Assembly (NCBI GenBank): GCA_024036415.1
Contig: JAMWET010006800.1
Coordinates: 213,501-277,500 of the forward strand
From: Prochilodus magdalenae
Lineage: Eukaryota; Chordata; Actinopteri; Characiformes; Prochilodontidae
DNA length: 64,000 nucleotides
Direction: 5' to 3'
The notes below the pieces were generated by a model, which saw only the letters and a program-made list of their open reading frames with translations, had not been told where the DNA came from and ran no database searches. The translations under genes were made by a program, and so were the position numbers. Positions 1-17,900 of the stretch are shown piece by piece (the stretch's first letter is position 1; every line of letters begins with the position of its first letter).

Positions 1-1857
1 AAAAACAAAAAGAATGATGACACAATAAAAAAGGGGACCAGAGGAGTCCACCTCTATCAGTCCCTGGTTGGCCGTACACTTGCCTTGATTGTTCGAAGAG
101 CTGTTCATGTGAGTGAAATCCTGAACTTGATGGACCTGAGCTTGTTAGATGTACAGTATAAGTTGCCATGGGACTGTATCCCAATAAAATGTGATCCACT
201 GTCCTGAAAGACAGACTCCCGGTCAAAGGACATGTTTTGTGAACATGAGTTAACATGTCCTCTAAAGAAAGCTCTGCTTAAATATGCCATTTTCTGCAAG
301 TGTTATCTTAGAATTTCTGATTCAAAGAATGATTGTTATGAGTTTGGCCCTGACCCTGAACTACTGAGATAAGCCAGGTCTTCTCATCTAACATCAGTGC
401 CTGACCTAACTAGTGCTCTTTTGACTGAACTGAATTCCCACAAACACATTCCACAGTCATGTGGAAAACATTCCCAGAACAGTTATATCAAAAAAGGACT
501 ATGCAATATTTATGCCCATGGTTTTGAAAAGGCATGCCCAGCAGGCTCATGTAGGTGTGATGGTCACATGTCCACATACTTTTGACCATATAGTGTGTGT
601 CAACGTCATGCCTTTGTGGAAACAGGAACGTGGCTGAACTGAATTAGGAACATGCTGCCTTCATCCCAAAATGGGAAGGGCTACAACATGTCTAGGCAAT
701 TTCTCTTGCCTGGAATCCAGGCTAATTACTTTTTCTGCATGTTGATCCACAGTGACACTGAAGATTGCAGAACAGGACAGCCTGGATATGGAGGAATCTG
801 TCCATTCACTTGGTGAGAGCAATTAATCTCACTGATCAGATCAGGAGAGTTCTTCTTTATTAACTTTGGCAAGATTAAGTGCCACTGCAGAGATCAGCAA
901 AAAGTGGCACATTTAAACACAGCTAGTATGAGTATCAGTGAGAATCTGGATTTACTCTGTGTCTTAAGAAATAACCTCTCCTTAAATATGTACATTCCCC
1001 CATATCGTCACTGTCCAAAAAAAACATGTATCTCCATTTTCATTGATTTTTACTCTGGACCAACAGAAATGGCACACAACTGCTTGGAAAGACGTCTGGT
1101 TCCATTGACTTCCATTCAAATTAAATGAGGTTTTTGGCCTCTCCTGTAAAGTTTCCATTTTGGAGATACCTGTTTTCTTTGGACAGTGGCGATATGCCTA
1201 CACAAATAAGATATAGTCTTAACCCTTTTCTCTTAAAGGGCACATTCCATGGAAAACTGAAATGTCCTTACCCTATTGAATAAAAAAGAGTTTTTTGAGA
1301 GTGTTAAACATTATTAAAGTCCCAAAATATTCACATATATCATTTCTTTTCATCGATACTTCTAGTCTTTGTAAAAAATTAAAGAGTTATTTATTTACTG
1401 CATTTAAAAGCGTTCTAATGAACTTACTATGAAAGTGTTTGTAGATGTTTCCCAGGAAAGCCTTTGTGTATCCAGTCAAGAAATCTTGAAAGTTTAATTC
1501 CAAAAACATCATGCTTTATCTGTGTGTAACAACTTTGAATATGATGAGTTTTTGAAAGCATATAATAGAAAACACAATTTGATTTGTTTTATAAAGACAG
1601 AATTAAGCAAACAATAGCCCTGATGTTTTTGTATGAGCAAAGCTCATTCCCAACTACTTGCATTTAAAAAAAAATTCTTGAAAGTGGTCTAGAATTGCAC
1701 TGAAACCCAGTACAAGGAATTTATCTCTGTGCAGCAGAGAACTGAGAAGTGCAAATGTATACAATAACCATCATTAATAAAACCATCATAAATAATATTA
1801 CACTTAAAGATGAGGGCAGATGAACACTGGTAATACAGGGATGTGTTGAAATAACTC
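1..1857. other. Non-coding left flank
   Basis: No exon with convincing coding character was seen. The stretch is AT-rich with short chance reading frames only. It holds one complete inverted-repeat element (1001-1196, listed separately). It could be intergenic DNA or an upstream intron or 5' region of the coiled-coil gene that follows. Confidence 0.6.
1001..1196 (+). mobile_element. MITE-like inverted-repeat element, copy 1
   Basis: The element begins catatcgtcactgtcc and ends with the near-perfect reverse complement (ggacagtggcgatatg), giving terminal inverted repeats of roughly 35-40 bases that also include the facing 'aaca(t/g)gtatctcc' blocks. The core carries an aggagaggccaaaaacctca block (on the minus strand) that recurs in opposite orientation at 63076-63324. 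No coding capacity is present. This is the structure of a non-autonomous DNA transposon. The superfamily is not determined because a clear target-site duplication was not identified. Confidence 0.75.
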
Positions 1858-1869
1858 TTGCTTTTTTTA

Positions 1870-3379
1870 ATGTACCTTGAAGAGATGAAGAAGTTACTGC
1901 AGGAAAAGGACAAACAGCTTCAAGATAAGATTAAGGAGTTGGAAAGTGGGGCAGAGGAGTTAAGGAGGGTCACGAGTCTGCTACAAGCCCGGGAAATTGA
2001 TCTGGATAATTTGAGTAAGGTAGCAAATGACAGAGAGACGAAGAAACAACTGCAGATTAAAGACAAAGAGTTCCAAAATAAGATTAAGGAGTTGGAAAGT
2101 GCAACAGAGGAGTTGAGAAGGATCATGAGTCTTCTACAAGTGAGAGAAACTGATCTAGATAACATGAGGAAAGCAGTAATTAATGGCGAGGTCAGTTTAA
2201 AGAACATGACTGGTCAGCTGGAGGCCTGTAAGAGAGAATTGGAGGCAGTGGGACTAAAGCTACAAGAGAAGGACAATGAGAGAAAAGTACTGCTAGAAGA
2301 ACTGCAAGCAAAAAACAGAGCGGTACAGGTGCTTACAGTCACACTGCAGGAGAAAACGCGGGAACTGGAAGAGGAAAAGAAACTCAAGGAAGAAAGAGAA
2401 GAAGGGCTGCATACAGGTGAACTCTCATTTTACTGCATAACATCTCATATACAGTCACCAGATACGCCTACCTTGTAGCTCCACTTTGCTGGTGTAGAGT
2501 TAAAGAGTGGCTGGTGGGGCTTCAGTTCATAAAATCCAGTAGCCTGTAGCTCTTTGACGCGTGGTTTAGATGTTTTGGAAAGTGTTTTCATTACTCTCTG
2601 TCTGGTTAGTTGCAGAGAATGGAGGAGATCCTCGCATGGCAGGTGTGCCTCAAGGACCTCTCGCCCTAGAACTTGCAAAAAAGTGTGACGAAACCCTGAG
2701 AGAAATGTACAGAGACCCAAAAGACCAGCTGGAGGACATAGAAAGGTGGATTCACCAAAAAAGGAAGGAGAGAAGAACAAGAGAAGAGGAAGAGAGTACC
2801 GAAGCTCTTGAAAAAGCATTTCTCAGCTATGTGCTGAGGATCCAAGGACAGATCGAGGAGGAACATGCAACGGTTTTGACTTTGGCGAAGGCCATAGCCG
2901 AACTTGAGGAAGGCTTGGAGCATGTGGCCACAGATGAGGAAAGAGGTGAGCTGGAGGTATACCTGAAAGAAGCTTTAGAGAGGCAAAGGGAAGGTGAGGG
3001 AAAGATAGACAGACTGGCAAAAGAGATAGACAAGCAAAGAAAAGCAGTTGAGGAGAAACACCAGCAGGAGCAGGAGGAGATCCGAGAGAAGTATGAGATT
3101 GTTTCGAGAATTGAAGCGGAAACAAACCTACTGAAAATCATCCTGCCTGACGTGCAGGCTTACTTTAGGAACATAACTGCTGAGTTGCAGAGAGCTTTTA
3201 CCAAACAGATGCAGGCCATGGGTAGAGAGAATGTGCTGGAGGTAGCCAGTGAAAGAGAGCTAGACAGAGTGGAAAACAGCATCAGAGAGGAGTTGCAGGT
3301 AAGTCACATGAGTCCAGTTGGGGAAGACTCTTTTTTAAATGAAAAGCTTGAAATTATAGAAGAAAAGATGGAAGAAGAA

Positions 3380-3411
<32 letters not shown>

Positions 3412-3652
3412 AGAAGAAGTGAGGCACACTGTAGATGGTCTAGAAAATGTCAGCTATGTAAAAATACTGGCACAAGAAACCCAAGCAGACACAAGACTGG
3501 AGAGAGAAATCAACGAAGAGATTCAGAAAGGTGAGGGCCCAGATTCGGAAAGTGAGACTTTGGAACTGGAGGAACATGCCAACATGGTCAATGGAGTGAT
3601 GGTTTTAGGGCAAGAAGAGGTACACACAGAGATAGTAGAAGAAGAAGTGTAG
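1870..3652 (+). CDS. Unnamed coiled-coil, Glu-rich protein (two visible exons)
   Basis: I do not recognise this gene. Exon A runs from about 1870 (ATG at 1870 or 1885; possible acceptors AG at 1881-1884) to 2416, followed by donor GTGAAC. Exon B starts at 2610 (acceptor gttag) or 2616 (ttgcag) in the same frame and stays open to TAG at 3650-3652. The joined product is about 520-530 residues, nearly all heptad-like Leu/Glu/Lys/Arg helix, with no signal peptide or membrane segment. Exon A contains a tandem duplication of 51 codons: KIKELES followed by EELRR and LLQ recurs 153 bases later. A pure Glu run is encoded at 3371-3419. A consensus donor, CAG|GTAAGT, lies inside exon B at 3299, so a shorter exon B spliced onward is possible. 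Composition suggests a cytoskeletal or scaffold coiled coil, but this is only inference. Exons further upstream may exist outside the window. Confidence 0.6.
3371..3419 (+). repeat. GAA/GAG triplet repeat encoding a Glu run
   Basis: About 16 consecutive GAA/GAG codons lie in frame inside the second exon of the coiled-coil gene. The repeat changes length in whole codons, so it is probably polymorphic but frame-safe. Confidence 0.9.
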
Positions 3653-5800
3653 GAAAAAGTGAGGGAGCCTGGTGAGGAGAAGAACATAGAGTGCAGAGTG
3701 AACTCATTTATTTCAGCTAACTGATCAAGTTGTATCGTGTTTACTGGAGAATGACAGGGGAAAGCAGTTTTGAGATGTTGGTGCAGGTTTTTGCTAAGAT
3801 CAAAGTGATCAACACATCAAATGTCATTTCCACAGCTTTTGCCCTTAAACCAAATGCAGTCAGTCAGTCAGAGACATGTTTACGGTCTCAAGTTTCCTTC
3901 TCTAGTTTTGCATTGCATTGGTGCTACGAGGCAACAAGTATTGTAAGCTTATGTTCACCAGTTTAGCATCACTGCAAATGCATGCCTTAATGCACAAAGG
4001 CCTGCACAAGCCTCAAACCACATTAAGTGTATTCACAAAGGATGTTTTTGCTCTGCAGAAAAGGACCTTCAGCCTCAGAAAGCTAAAAGCATGGGTTAAC
4101 CACTAAATGTTCCTGGTTTCTGGTTTTATTTTTTTAGTTTCTGCTCAAGATTGGTAGTGCTAGATGTAACTGTGGTAGCAGCTCTGGTACCACCAATAGC
4201 TGAAACAGCCAACAACAATTTAGCAAATTCATTAGTCTTCTAGGTGAATGATCAAGTGAACCAGGAACTAAACTCTGCTGTGTTCAGACTGCTGGCAGAT
4301 TGCTCGTGTTCCTTAAATCAGATCTTTTGATTGGAAAGGCATTTGATTGTCCACAGTTGTTTTCAAGTGATCACAGACATCACCAACCTATTAGCATACT
4401 GCATCAGTAACTATGTAACAAGTCTCAGCACTTCAGTCACTCTAGATTTCACATTGTTGTGCTGTAAATGACACAACATGCACTTTGAAATCAGTTTTGT
4501 GTGGTCAGAGTATCCAGACTGAGATGCATCTGTAAAAATTCGTCACATTTCAAACCAGCTCCAAATCTGTAACCATATTTCATGTGTTTTTTGGGCTATC
4601 CAGACAAGTCGAAATCTGGACAGGCCAAAAATCAGAACAGGGCTGGCAGTCTGAACAAGGCTATGTTGATCTGTTCATTGCTATTATTACTGGTAAGCTT
4701 TGTTTGATTCTATACACAATGCGCTGCATTAATCATATCAGCACGGCTGATAAACAAGACAGTTAGCTAAAGCGGATACTGTAGACCTTTAAATAATTAA
4801 TCATGGTTATTACAACAGTGCCAGTTCTCTCTCCAGCATGTGAAAAAATTATTGGAAATCGAAATTCAAGTTACCTTGGTTCCTATTTGGATCAGTTCTT
4901 GTTTCTAATGTGTTGTGGAATATGTTGTACTCTTAGAGCAGTCTAGTTGGAATTCTTCTCCAGGCTTCCTCCACCGCCAGTCTGATGTTGTGCTAAAAGT
5001 ACTTTTCTCTGAAATCAATTAATTAATTTAAGGTTACCAAGGTGTCAAAGTGTGTAAATCATTTTTGGGGCCATTGTACAAGGTGTTTGGCACTGGATCC
5101 TGAAGGAATTAGGCTTCATCGCCAAAAACACTAATAACAACCATAATTGAAACGTTTTCATATGGATGTCAGCATGTCTTAGCTGACTGCCAGTTTAGGA
5201 TAAACAGAACATTGTGTAAAATGGATTTCTGGCTGAACTTTGCTTTAATGTTGGGAATGATAGCACCTCACACGCCAGTCATTTTGAACTTTGCATATGA
5301 AAGTCTCCTACTTCCAGAGAAAGACCCTCTGTGATTTACTAGTCCTCGTCTCAGGGGTTCCTCAACACATTGTGTACATTGTTGATTTGTGTGATATATG
5401 CCATCTGTGAACGTGTAGTAACAAATGGACTTGGTTTATCTATGAAGCCTAAGCTTCTGTAGTCAAAATCAGAGACTGATTTCGAGTTCAGTATCTGTGA
5501 CTTTTTTGGAGATGAACTTTTACAGTGTTAATTACACAGGAAACAGATTTTTAAAGTAACAATAGATTTTGATAACTAAATTGATTTCCATACGTGTCTT
5601 TACAAGTAATAAGTCGGGGAATGATTTAATGGTTTAAAAACAATGTAAACATTGTATTATGTAAACCAGACCTTAACATGAGTTGTCTCAGTTTCCTTGA
5701 TGTGATCTGTTCTTTAAAGTATATTTCATTAGCATTTAGATGTCTTGTGGAATAATTGCTATTTTGTAATAAACGGTTTGAATTTTAAAATATTTCACAG
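3653..5800 (+). other. Probable 3'UTR of the coiled-coil gene
   Basis: No reading frame of note is present. An AATAAA at 5768-5773 is followed within about 40 bases by a GT-rich stretch (ttgtctg, then gtgtgttgtg), which is the normal context of a cleavage site. If used, the 3'UTR would be about 2.1 kb. The assignment rests on position and signal only. Confidence 0.45.
5768..5773 (+). terminator. Poly(A) signal candidate, coiled-coil gene
   Basis: Canonical AATAAA with a GT-rich downstream element. It is the best-looking signal between the stop codon at 3652 and the 3' end of the converging gnptg gene. Confidence 0.5.
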
Positions 5801-8622
5801 TTGTCTGTTTTTGACGGACGTGTGTTGTGATGAGATTTTATTTTAGAGATGTGTTTGAAGGTTTGGGCGGAAACAGCTTCTCTGGAAACACTCTTCTGCT
5901 TGCCAACATGTTGCAACACAAGTCAAAGTGTTTGTTTGTGTAATAGGGTTCATGCTTTTTTGCCACAGCCTGATAGATTATAAAATTAAAGCAGCACTAT
6001 GTAATATATTTGTTGTGCTTGATAAAAAAAAAGCAGCATTACTGTAGTTCACTTTGTAAATCCTGAAAAACTCATTAAAAGACTATTCGGGTCAGATTTG
6101 GTGGGGGGTTTTCTGACCATGTCATCGGCGTTTAAGTATTACTTCCAGACACTTCCTTCACAGAGTTCTCATTAAAAACTCTTTAAATGCATTCACAAAC
6201 AACAGATTCATTAAACTGGTTTGTGTGGATGAGACACAGTAGAGTTTTTAAACACTGTGTCCACTCACTGTCCACTCTATTAGACACTCCTACTTTGTTG
6301 ATCAACCTTGTGGGTGTAAAGTCAGCAATATTAGCTCATCTGTTAAATGTAGAACTACAAAGTGCCCCTATATAGTAAGCTGAGCTGATAAAATGGCGGT
6401 TTCAATGTTGGTCACTGAAACTAGTTCATTTACAGTCCAGCAGAACCAGTGAACCTTCACTTGGTTGTATTTTATTGTATTTTATTTTCAGTAAAAGCAC
6501 TGTAACCTTTCCTGTAGAATGAAAGGTGCTTTGTAAACAAACAGGCCTTTTAGTGGCTACCAACAGCCTAAGTGTACCTCTCCTTTGCAGTCCTTTATAC
6601 TATGGATCCGTACAAAACCGTCATACACGTCTCAAACATCAGGCAATGTATTCCTAGCTGTTTTATGTAGGCCTTTCTGAAAGGTAGCTTTTAGAAATCT
6701 TAAACGCTCGAGGTCTGTTTCCTATTGCCAAGTCAGTAAATGTTATTATGCAGAGCTTAAAGGTGGTGGAATTCCTCTTTAATGTGTAGCACACAGGATT
6801 TTAAAGTCTGGCATATGCTTAGAACTTGTGTAAACTTGCAGTTTAGCCACAGGCCTCTGAAATGTAATGCACTGGCTTAATTTAACTGAGCTATGCCTCT
6901 AGATTTTTCCCACATGCATCTGTTATGCAACACACTTATAGGTGTGGTCCATGTCAACAATCCAGAAACAATAAGAGGCACCTGAGAAAGTAGAATGTTG
7001 CCTGGTGCTTTACTTACTCTACTCTTCCCTGAGTATAATGATTTATTACAACAGAGTTCAACTAACCAGGGCTGGACTTTTACAAACGCATCTCAACACA
7101 AAGATGTTTCTTAAGGGTCACAGTGAACACTAGAAATAATCTAAACATATTTGGGAAGCTGGGTAAAGGCCTTTCAGGTGCTATACACAAATCAGATTAT
7201 TTCATATTTACACAAGATCAACAATTATGTCACATTACACTGATAAACTGCTAAACTGCTATCCTCTTTTCAAACTATTGCCTACAAACATTAAAAAAAA
7301 AAACTTTTGTTACAACAAATTCATGTTCGGCAACAATGTCTGTGTATTTACTAGATATTACATTTTAGAGAAAAAAAAACAAAGCATAAACAAAACAGCT
7401 CAGTCTAGCAGTGGCTGGCTCACACCCCAGGGATACCCAATTGTCACATTATGTGTTTGCGTAATGTTGACTGGGGACTGTTAGCTGTATAATGAAACGT
7501 TGGGGACGACATGAAATTGGTAAAAATAAAAAAAAATTAAGGAATTGTATCAAACCAGTGGGACTAAGGGGGATAATGATGTGCTACGAAATAATATTTA
7601 TGCTTAAAATTAGTCCAACTTAAGGTATAAACATGGTACTTGATGGGCACCTATTATACTCTTCTGTGTTTTCCCATTTTCTTAGTGTTTTATGAAGCTT
7701 TTTTGCACATGTAAAGTTTATGTAAAGTTCTAAAGCCTTGCTGGAATTCCAGTTTCAGGTTTTTCTCGAGGTGACATCATTAAGGAACACAGTAATGAAT
7801 GTTTTGGCACTTCCCTAAAAAAATACTGTGTTTTGGGAAAACCTGAAACATGTAAATCTACCCTAGTAGATCGAAAATAATGGGCATGAAAGGTCCAATG
7901 TAAACATACCGAACATCAAATCTTTTATTTGGGCTTATTAGAGGATCAGTAGTCACAATCAACAGCATTTTAAAAACAACAAAGCATCTAAAACAGACAT
8001 TCACATAAATATTTAAGCACTGGGACCGATTCCACTTTTATTAAACAGTTCTAGGGCTGCAAAATGTAAATCTGTTACACTGGTTAGATTTCTTCTTAAT
8101 TTCCTCTCTGACTTGAACCTAATGGTCTAATTTAGTTTCAGTGTTTTAAGCATAAATGCTAGCTGTGTGAAGTTTATACAGTGACACAGGAACCGAATGT
8201 GGTAACTTCCTGTCAGGCTAAAACTCTTGCTTTAAAGAGTGTGCTACAGTTTCTTTTTGTTTTTGAACAGATGTGGTTATGTTTGGACAAGCAAAGAGAT
8301 TGTAGTATACTGTAACAGAATACTGGATATATCAGATGATCTGTAGTTGCTTTGTTTCCTTGCCACTGTCAGATGTGGAGGTAATCTGTAAGCTGTGGAG
8401 GTAATAGTCCACTTGTGTAAATTTCTATGAATGTTTGAACAGATTTATTGCCGGTTTCAAACATGAAATATGTAAATCAGTCAGAATACCAGCACTGTCC
8501 TTTAATTAAAATGACCAGATCAAACCTAAAATCAGTCATTAACAGAAAAATCGTCCAACAGCTCCTAATAGTTGACAACGAGGTTTTCCTTGGTTGAGGG
8601 GTCGTGGTTGTGGGGCGTCTTG
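5801..8622. other. Intergenic DNA / gnptg 3'UTR between converging genes
   Basis: This is the space between the + strand coiled-coil gene and the - strand gnptg gene. It holds a repeat-like fragment near 6243-6350. Candidate minus-strand poly(A) signals (TTTATT on the given strand) lie at 7924-7929 and 8037-8042, so gnptg mRNA may end near 7.9-8.0 kb. Nothing else is recognised. Confidence 0.5.
6243..6350 (-). repeat. Fragment of a fish interspersed repeat
   Basis: The stretch with tgtccactcactgtccactc and the following 'tattagacactcctac' resembles, from memory, one end of a widespread ostariophysan repeat whose other end contains GGATCATTCTCAGCACTGCA. That other end is present in this window at 38221-38305 and 61628-61725. 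Within the window the two ends do not overlap, so the link is from recollection. Confidence 0.4.
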
Positions 8623-13841
<5,219 letters not shown>

Positions 13842-14917
13842 GGCTGCAAAAATAACTTAACATCTGTCAGAGAAAAGAGTAGAAACGTTATTTTTGCTTG
13901 TGCATTTCCGTGAAAGTCGCCATGATGTTGGTGTTTGTCACATGACTCCGTCAACCCGAAACAGGGTAAGGTTCACGTCATCTCTATTATGTGTAGGTAG
14001 TGGCTGAGTTCACTTTCATTTTCGGAGAGACGTTTCCTATTAGTGTTCAGCAGGAGGAGGAAATGACATGGGCGCAAAAAGAAGTGGTATATTACGGTTT
14101 ACAGTGTTTACCGTGGTGTTAAATCACAATAAATCTTTCATTTTTAACACTTTTTGTGCAAAAAAGGAATTCAACAACACGTTACAGAATGTGCTTTTTA
14201 CTGGGTAATACTTTTAATCTAATAGATTCATTAACGTAAAACAAGTTGCGTCAAAATAAAAGTCTTAGTCCCGGGTTTTATTAGGTTTAATTATTGTTAT
14301 TATTGTTATTTATTGTTATTTGTTTATTTATGGATGGTTGTTAAAATACTGAACATTATTTGTTTAAGGGTTTTTTTTCTTTCAATATTTAAAAATGTTA
14401 TCACGTCTCCAAATAGAAGAGAAACAGACAAGCCTGTTATTGTAAATGACTCCACAGATAATAAATGTTGTATTGTATTTTAATGGAATCTAAATAGCAG
14501 TATGCCTTGCCAATAATGCTTTAGGTTTTAATTATTAAATAGCTTTTTGTTTTCACCACCGGTAAGTGTGTTACCGTGAAAAATGCCATTAAAGACTGTT
14601 CCTCCTCTATAGGTCTGTAGGTGGCAGTAATGCGCCACGAAGCGTCCAGTCTGCAGAACCCTCCAGGAAGGCTTAGAAGAAGAATCTTCACGTTTGTCCG
14701 TGGAGTTTGTAGCATGTTAGTTGACAGTATAAGAGATTAAAAAGCGATGACTCCTGTGCCATGGAAAGTGCACAGTTACGGTACCGTTAGACTCCGATGT
14801 AAATAAAATAGCGATACTGTACTACTGAATGCAATTTTCATACTGAAATTGACTATTAGATAATTCACACAAGCGAGTTATACCTCCTTAAACTTGAGTC
14901 GACTTCAGACTGTCACC
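13842..14917. promoter_or_regulatory. Shared gnptg / tsr3 divergent promoter region
   Basis: About 1.1 kb separates the gnptg start codon (13841, minus) from the tsr3 start codon (14918, plus). The two genes are also head-to-head in human, so a bidirectional promoter is likely. No TATA box is evident. The segment 14615-14690 contains gtaggtggcagtaatgcgcc, a phrase I recall near many fish gene starts. Transcription start sites were not located. Confidence 0.5.
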
Positions 14918-17900
14918 ATGGGACGCAAAAAACAAGCTCAAGGCGAAAGACCAGTAAACAAGGGCAAAGACAAACGGCACAGAATGAAAGGAAAGTCTTT
15001 GGAGACTTTTACCGAAGAGATGCAGGACGTTTTACAAGGTGTGTACTGTAATATGTATCTTGATAAAGTTGGACAATGCTGCTTATTTACTGAATGCAGC
15101 ATTTTAGTTGTTTTCTGTTATAGTATCTATGGTTTTATAAAGATAGAATTTAAAGTTGTATGTAAGTAGCATACATGTGTATATAGTTCCTCACCTACAA
15201 ACACACAGTGCATTTTGAAAGTGAAGTCAAAGCAGCTGTAGCCATTAGATGCTATCATTTACTGTAAACAGAGCAAACAGCTGCCATGCAGTATTCCTGT
15301 CTTGGATGGCTGGCTGTATCCACCTAATCATTCGATTGTAATACAAAAATAATATTTAACTGAAATAATGACACATTTTGGATGTGAAAACATAATTATA
15401 TAGTGTCTGACCCAAAAACATCAACCCATAAAGAAAAAAAGCCACTAAGAATTACAATGTAAGGAAGAGTTAGACTACTTTCTTTGCAGTCCATCAAAAA
15501 TGCAGTGCAGGGAACTAAAGTAAAGGTTGCTATCCACTATCTACCTTTGCACAACAGATCTAGTATTAGAATTTGTATACCTCACTTTATAGACAAGTTG
15601 CAGTTTTACATATTGTTTTTGTGTTTTACAGCAAGTGAAGATGCAGCGTCAGAGGAAGCAGGACGTGTAAAGTTGCCATGTCCTTTGGCAATGTGGGAAT
15701 TGGGTCACTGTGACCCAAAACGCTGTACAGGGCGTAAACTGGTGAGAAAGGGCTTTGTGCGCTGCCTCCGACTCAACCAGCGCTTCAATGGCCTCATACT
15801 CAGCCCAATGGGCACTAGATATGTCACACCTGCAGACAGGTAAGCCACAACATGCATTTACACCCTTGGCAAGGCTTACTGTAGGAGTCCCAAGGCTTAA
15901 CCATCAGTCAAGAGCAAGAATTAGTATTAGTAGTATTACTCACATAATATTTCTCAAGAAATTAGATCAGATTTTAAGAAGACTTGTAAAGCAAAGCAGA
16001 ATCACAGTACATACTGAAAAATATGATGTCATGTTTAGCTGTTAGGACTTCTGGTGGTTTTCTGTTGAATATATGCATTTAACTGGAAATTAAATTACTG
16101 ACACCTGGTCTCAGATTTTTGCCCAGCACTTCACTTGGTCAGTACAGTTTTTCTTGTCTCCATACCAAAACAGTGTATTATTAAAAAAACAGCTAAAACG
16201 GTAAAGTAGCAAAATGTCTGCTTTATTTTAAAGATGCATACATAACAAAGCAGTAATGACCAAAATGGAGTTAACAGGGTTTGTTCCAACAGCAACGACA
16301 TGACATATTCAGGATGGAGTGTAATTTTTTGCTTTAATGTAGGAGAAACCAAACTTGAACATTTTAGCTCACATGGAAGCTGGGTTGATATTTGCTTGTT
16401 AGGGAGATTGTGGCTCATAGTGGAGTTGCAGTGATTGACTGTTCGTGGGCAAGACTTGAGGACACACCTTTCAGTAAAATGATTGGCTCCCACCCAAGAC
16501 TCCTGCCATACCTGGTGGCAGCCAATCCTGTGAACTATGGGAAACCCTGTAAGCTGAGCTGCGTAGAGGCCTTCGCTGCCACCTTCTGTATTGTAGGTAA
16601 GCAGTTGTGCTAGGTTGTGCACAAATCTGCAATAAGCAAGAGCCTACTTCCAAATCCCATCCTGCATGCCTTTCTGTTTATATATGTTTACCAGGTTTTC
16701 AGGATCTAGCAGTGCTCCTGTTGAGGAAGTTCAAGTGGGGAAAGGGATTTCTTGAGTTGAATAAGACACTTCTAGAGCGCTATGCTGCCACCAAATCAGA
16801 GGAGGAGCTGCTCTTGGTGGAGAAAGAGTACCTCAGCTCTGCCCCCCCAGAGGAAGAAATAGGTATAGTCTTTAATGTTAACAGCTGTTAGTGCCAAATA
16901 TGTAAATGCTTAATATATGCTCAGTAGTCTGCATGTGTGTTTTATTCAGATCCTTTTGATGTAGACTCTGGAAGAGAGTGTATGAACCTGAACAGGCCTC
17001 TAAGGTAAGAAATAATGCATGTTGGATTGTTGTTTTATCAGCAGCACTGTTGGACCTAATGTGGTACAAACCATAGTATAGTGTACGAAACGTACTATAC
17101 GCTTTGTAGTAATGTGATTACTTTTTCCTGTTACACCATGTTACAGTTTAAATACAGACTTAAGAATTACTTTACTTGTAGTAGACACTTATTATAACAA
17201 GACACTTATTTCTTAAAATATGTTGTTCATGGGAATCAATAAACAAAGCATTGGTTGATCGTTTCTACGCTGGCATATTCAGGAGACATAGGCTGGAAAC
17301 AATCACGCAGGCTGGAAAACTGCCATGGGCAAACAAATGCACATACTTTAAAAGCAGTCTTCTTTATCATTCAAGCAGCAAAAAGGGAAACATGAGTCTT
17401 GTAGTGTGTAACAGCTGGAGCCCTTTGTTGTGATTGCTAAGAATTAAGCAATTCTTAGCAATTTACGTTTGCTGTCCAGCTCTGCAAGGCATTTACTGTG
17501 TAGAAAATGAGACTGTCTAGCTTGTTTAATGCAGCTGTATTGGTGCACTTGCAGTAAGTGAGAGCACCACCACTCCAACTTTTTAAAATTCAGCTCTGCA
17601 CAAAATCATCCCGCTCAGCTCCCACTCCACACCACTCATACACTGTGGTATGTGTATTATCTGTGCTTGTCCTTGCATGTTATTTGTACACATGCATACT
17701 ACCTGTGTCACCTGACTGCATGAGCAGCACAGTGCAAGTGTAACATCTAATCACTCTAATATGAAAATATGCTGGATTAAAATGTAGAGAGAATAAGCCT
17801 CTCTTAAAAAGACCAGACTCCCAAATTTACATTCAGTAATACTGAATATACTCTCATCTTTATATTTCGCAAGGTTTTATTTCAAGACTCATTGCATTTT

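Noticed and set aside
2445..3141. Several 85-124 codon minus-strand frames opposite the coiled-coil gene
   Set aside because: They are shadows of the purine-rich coding strand (Ser/Leu/Phe-rich) with no independent support.
16131..16622. 163-codon minus-strand frame
   Set aside because: Antisense to tsr3 exon 16403-16596, whose plus-strand product is unmistakable.
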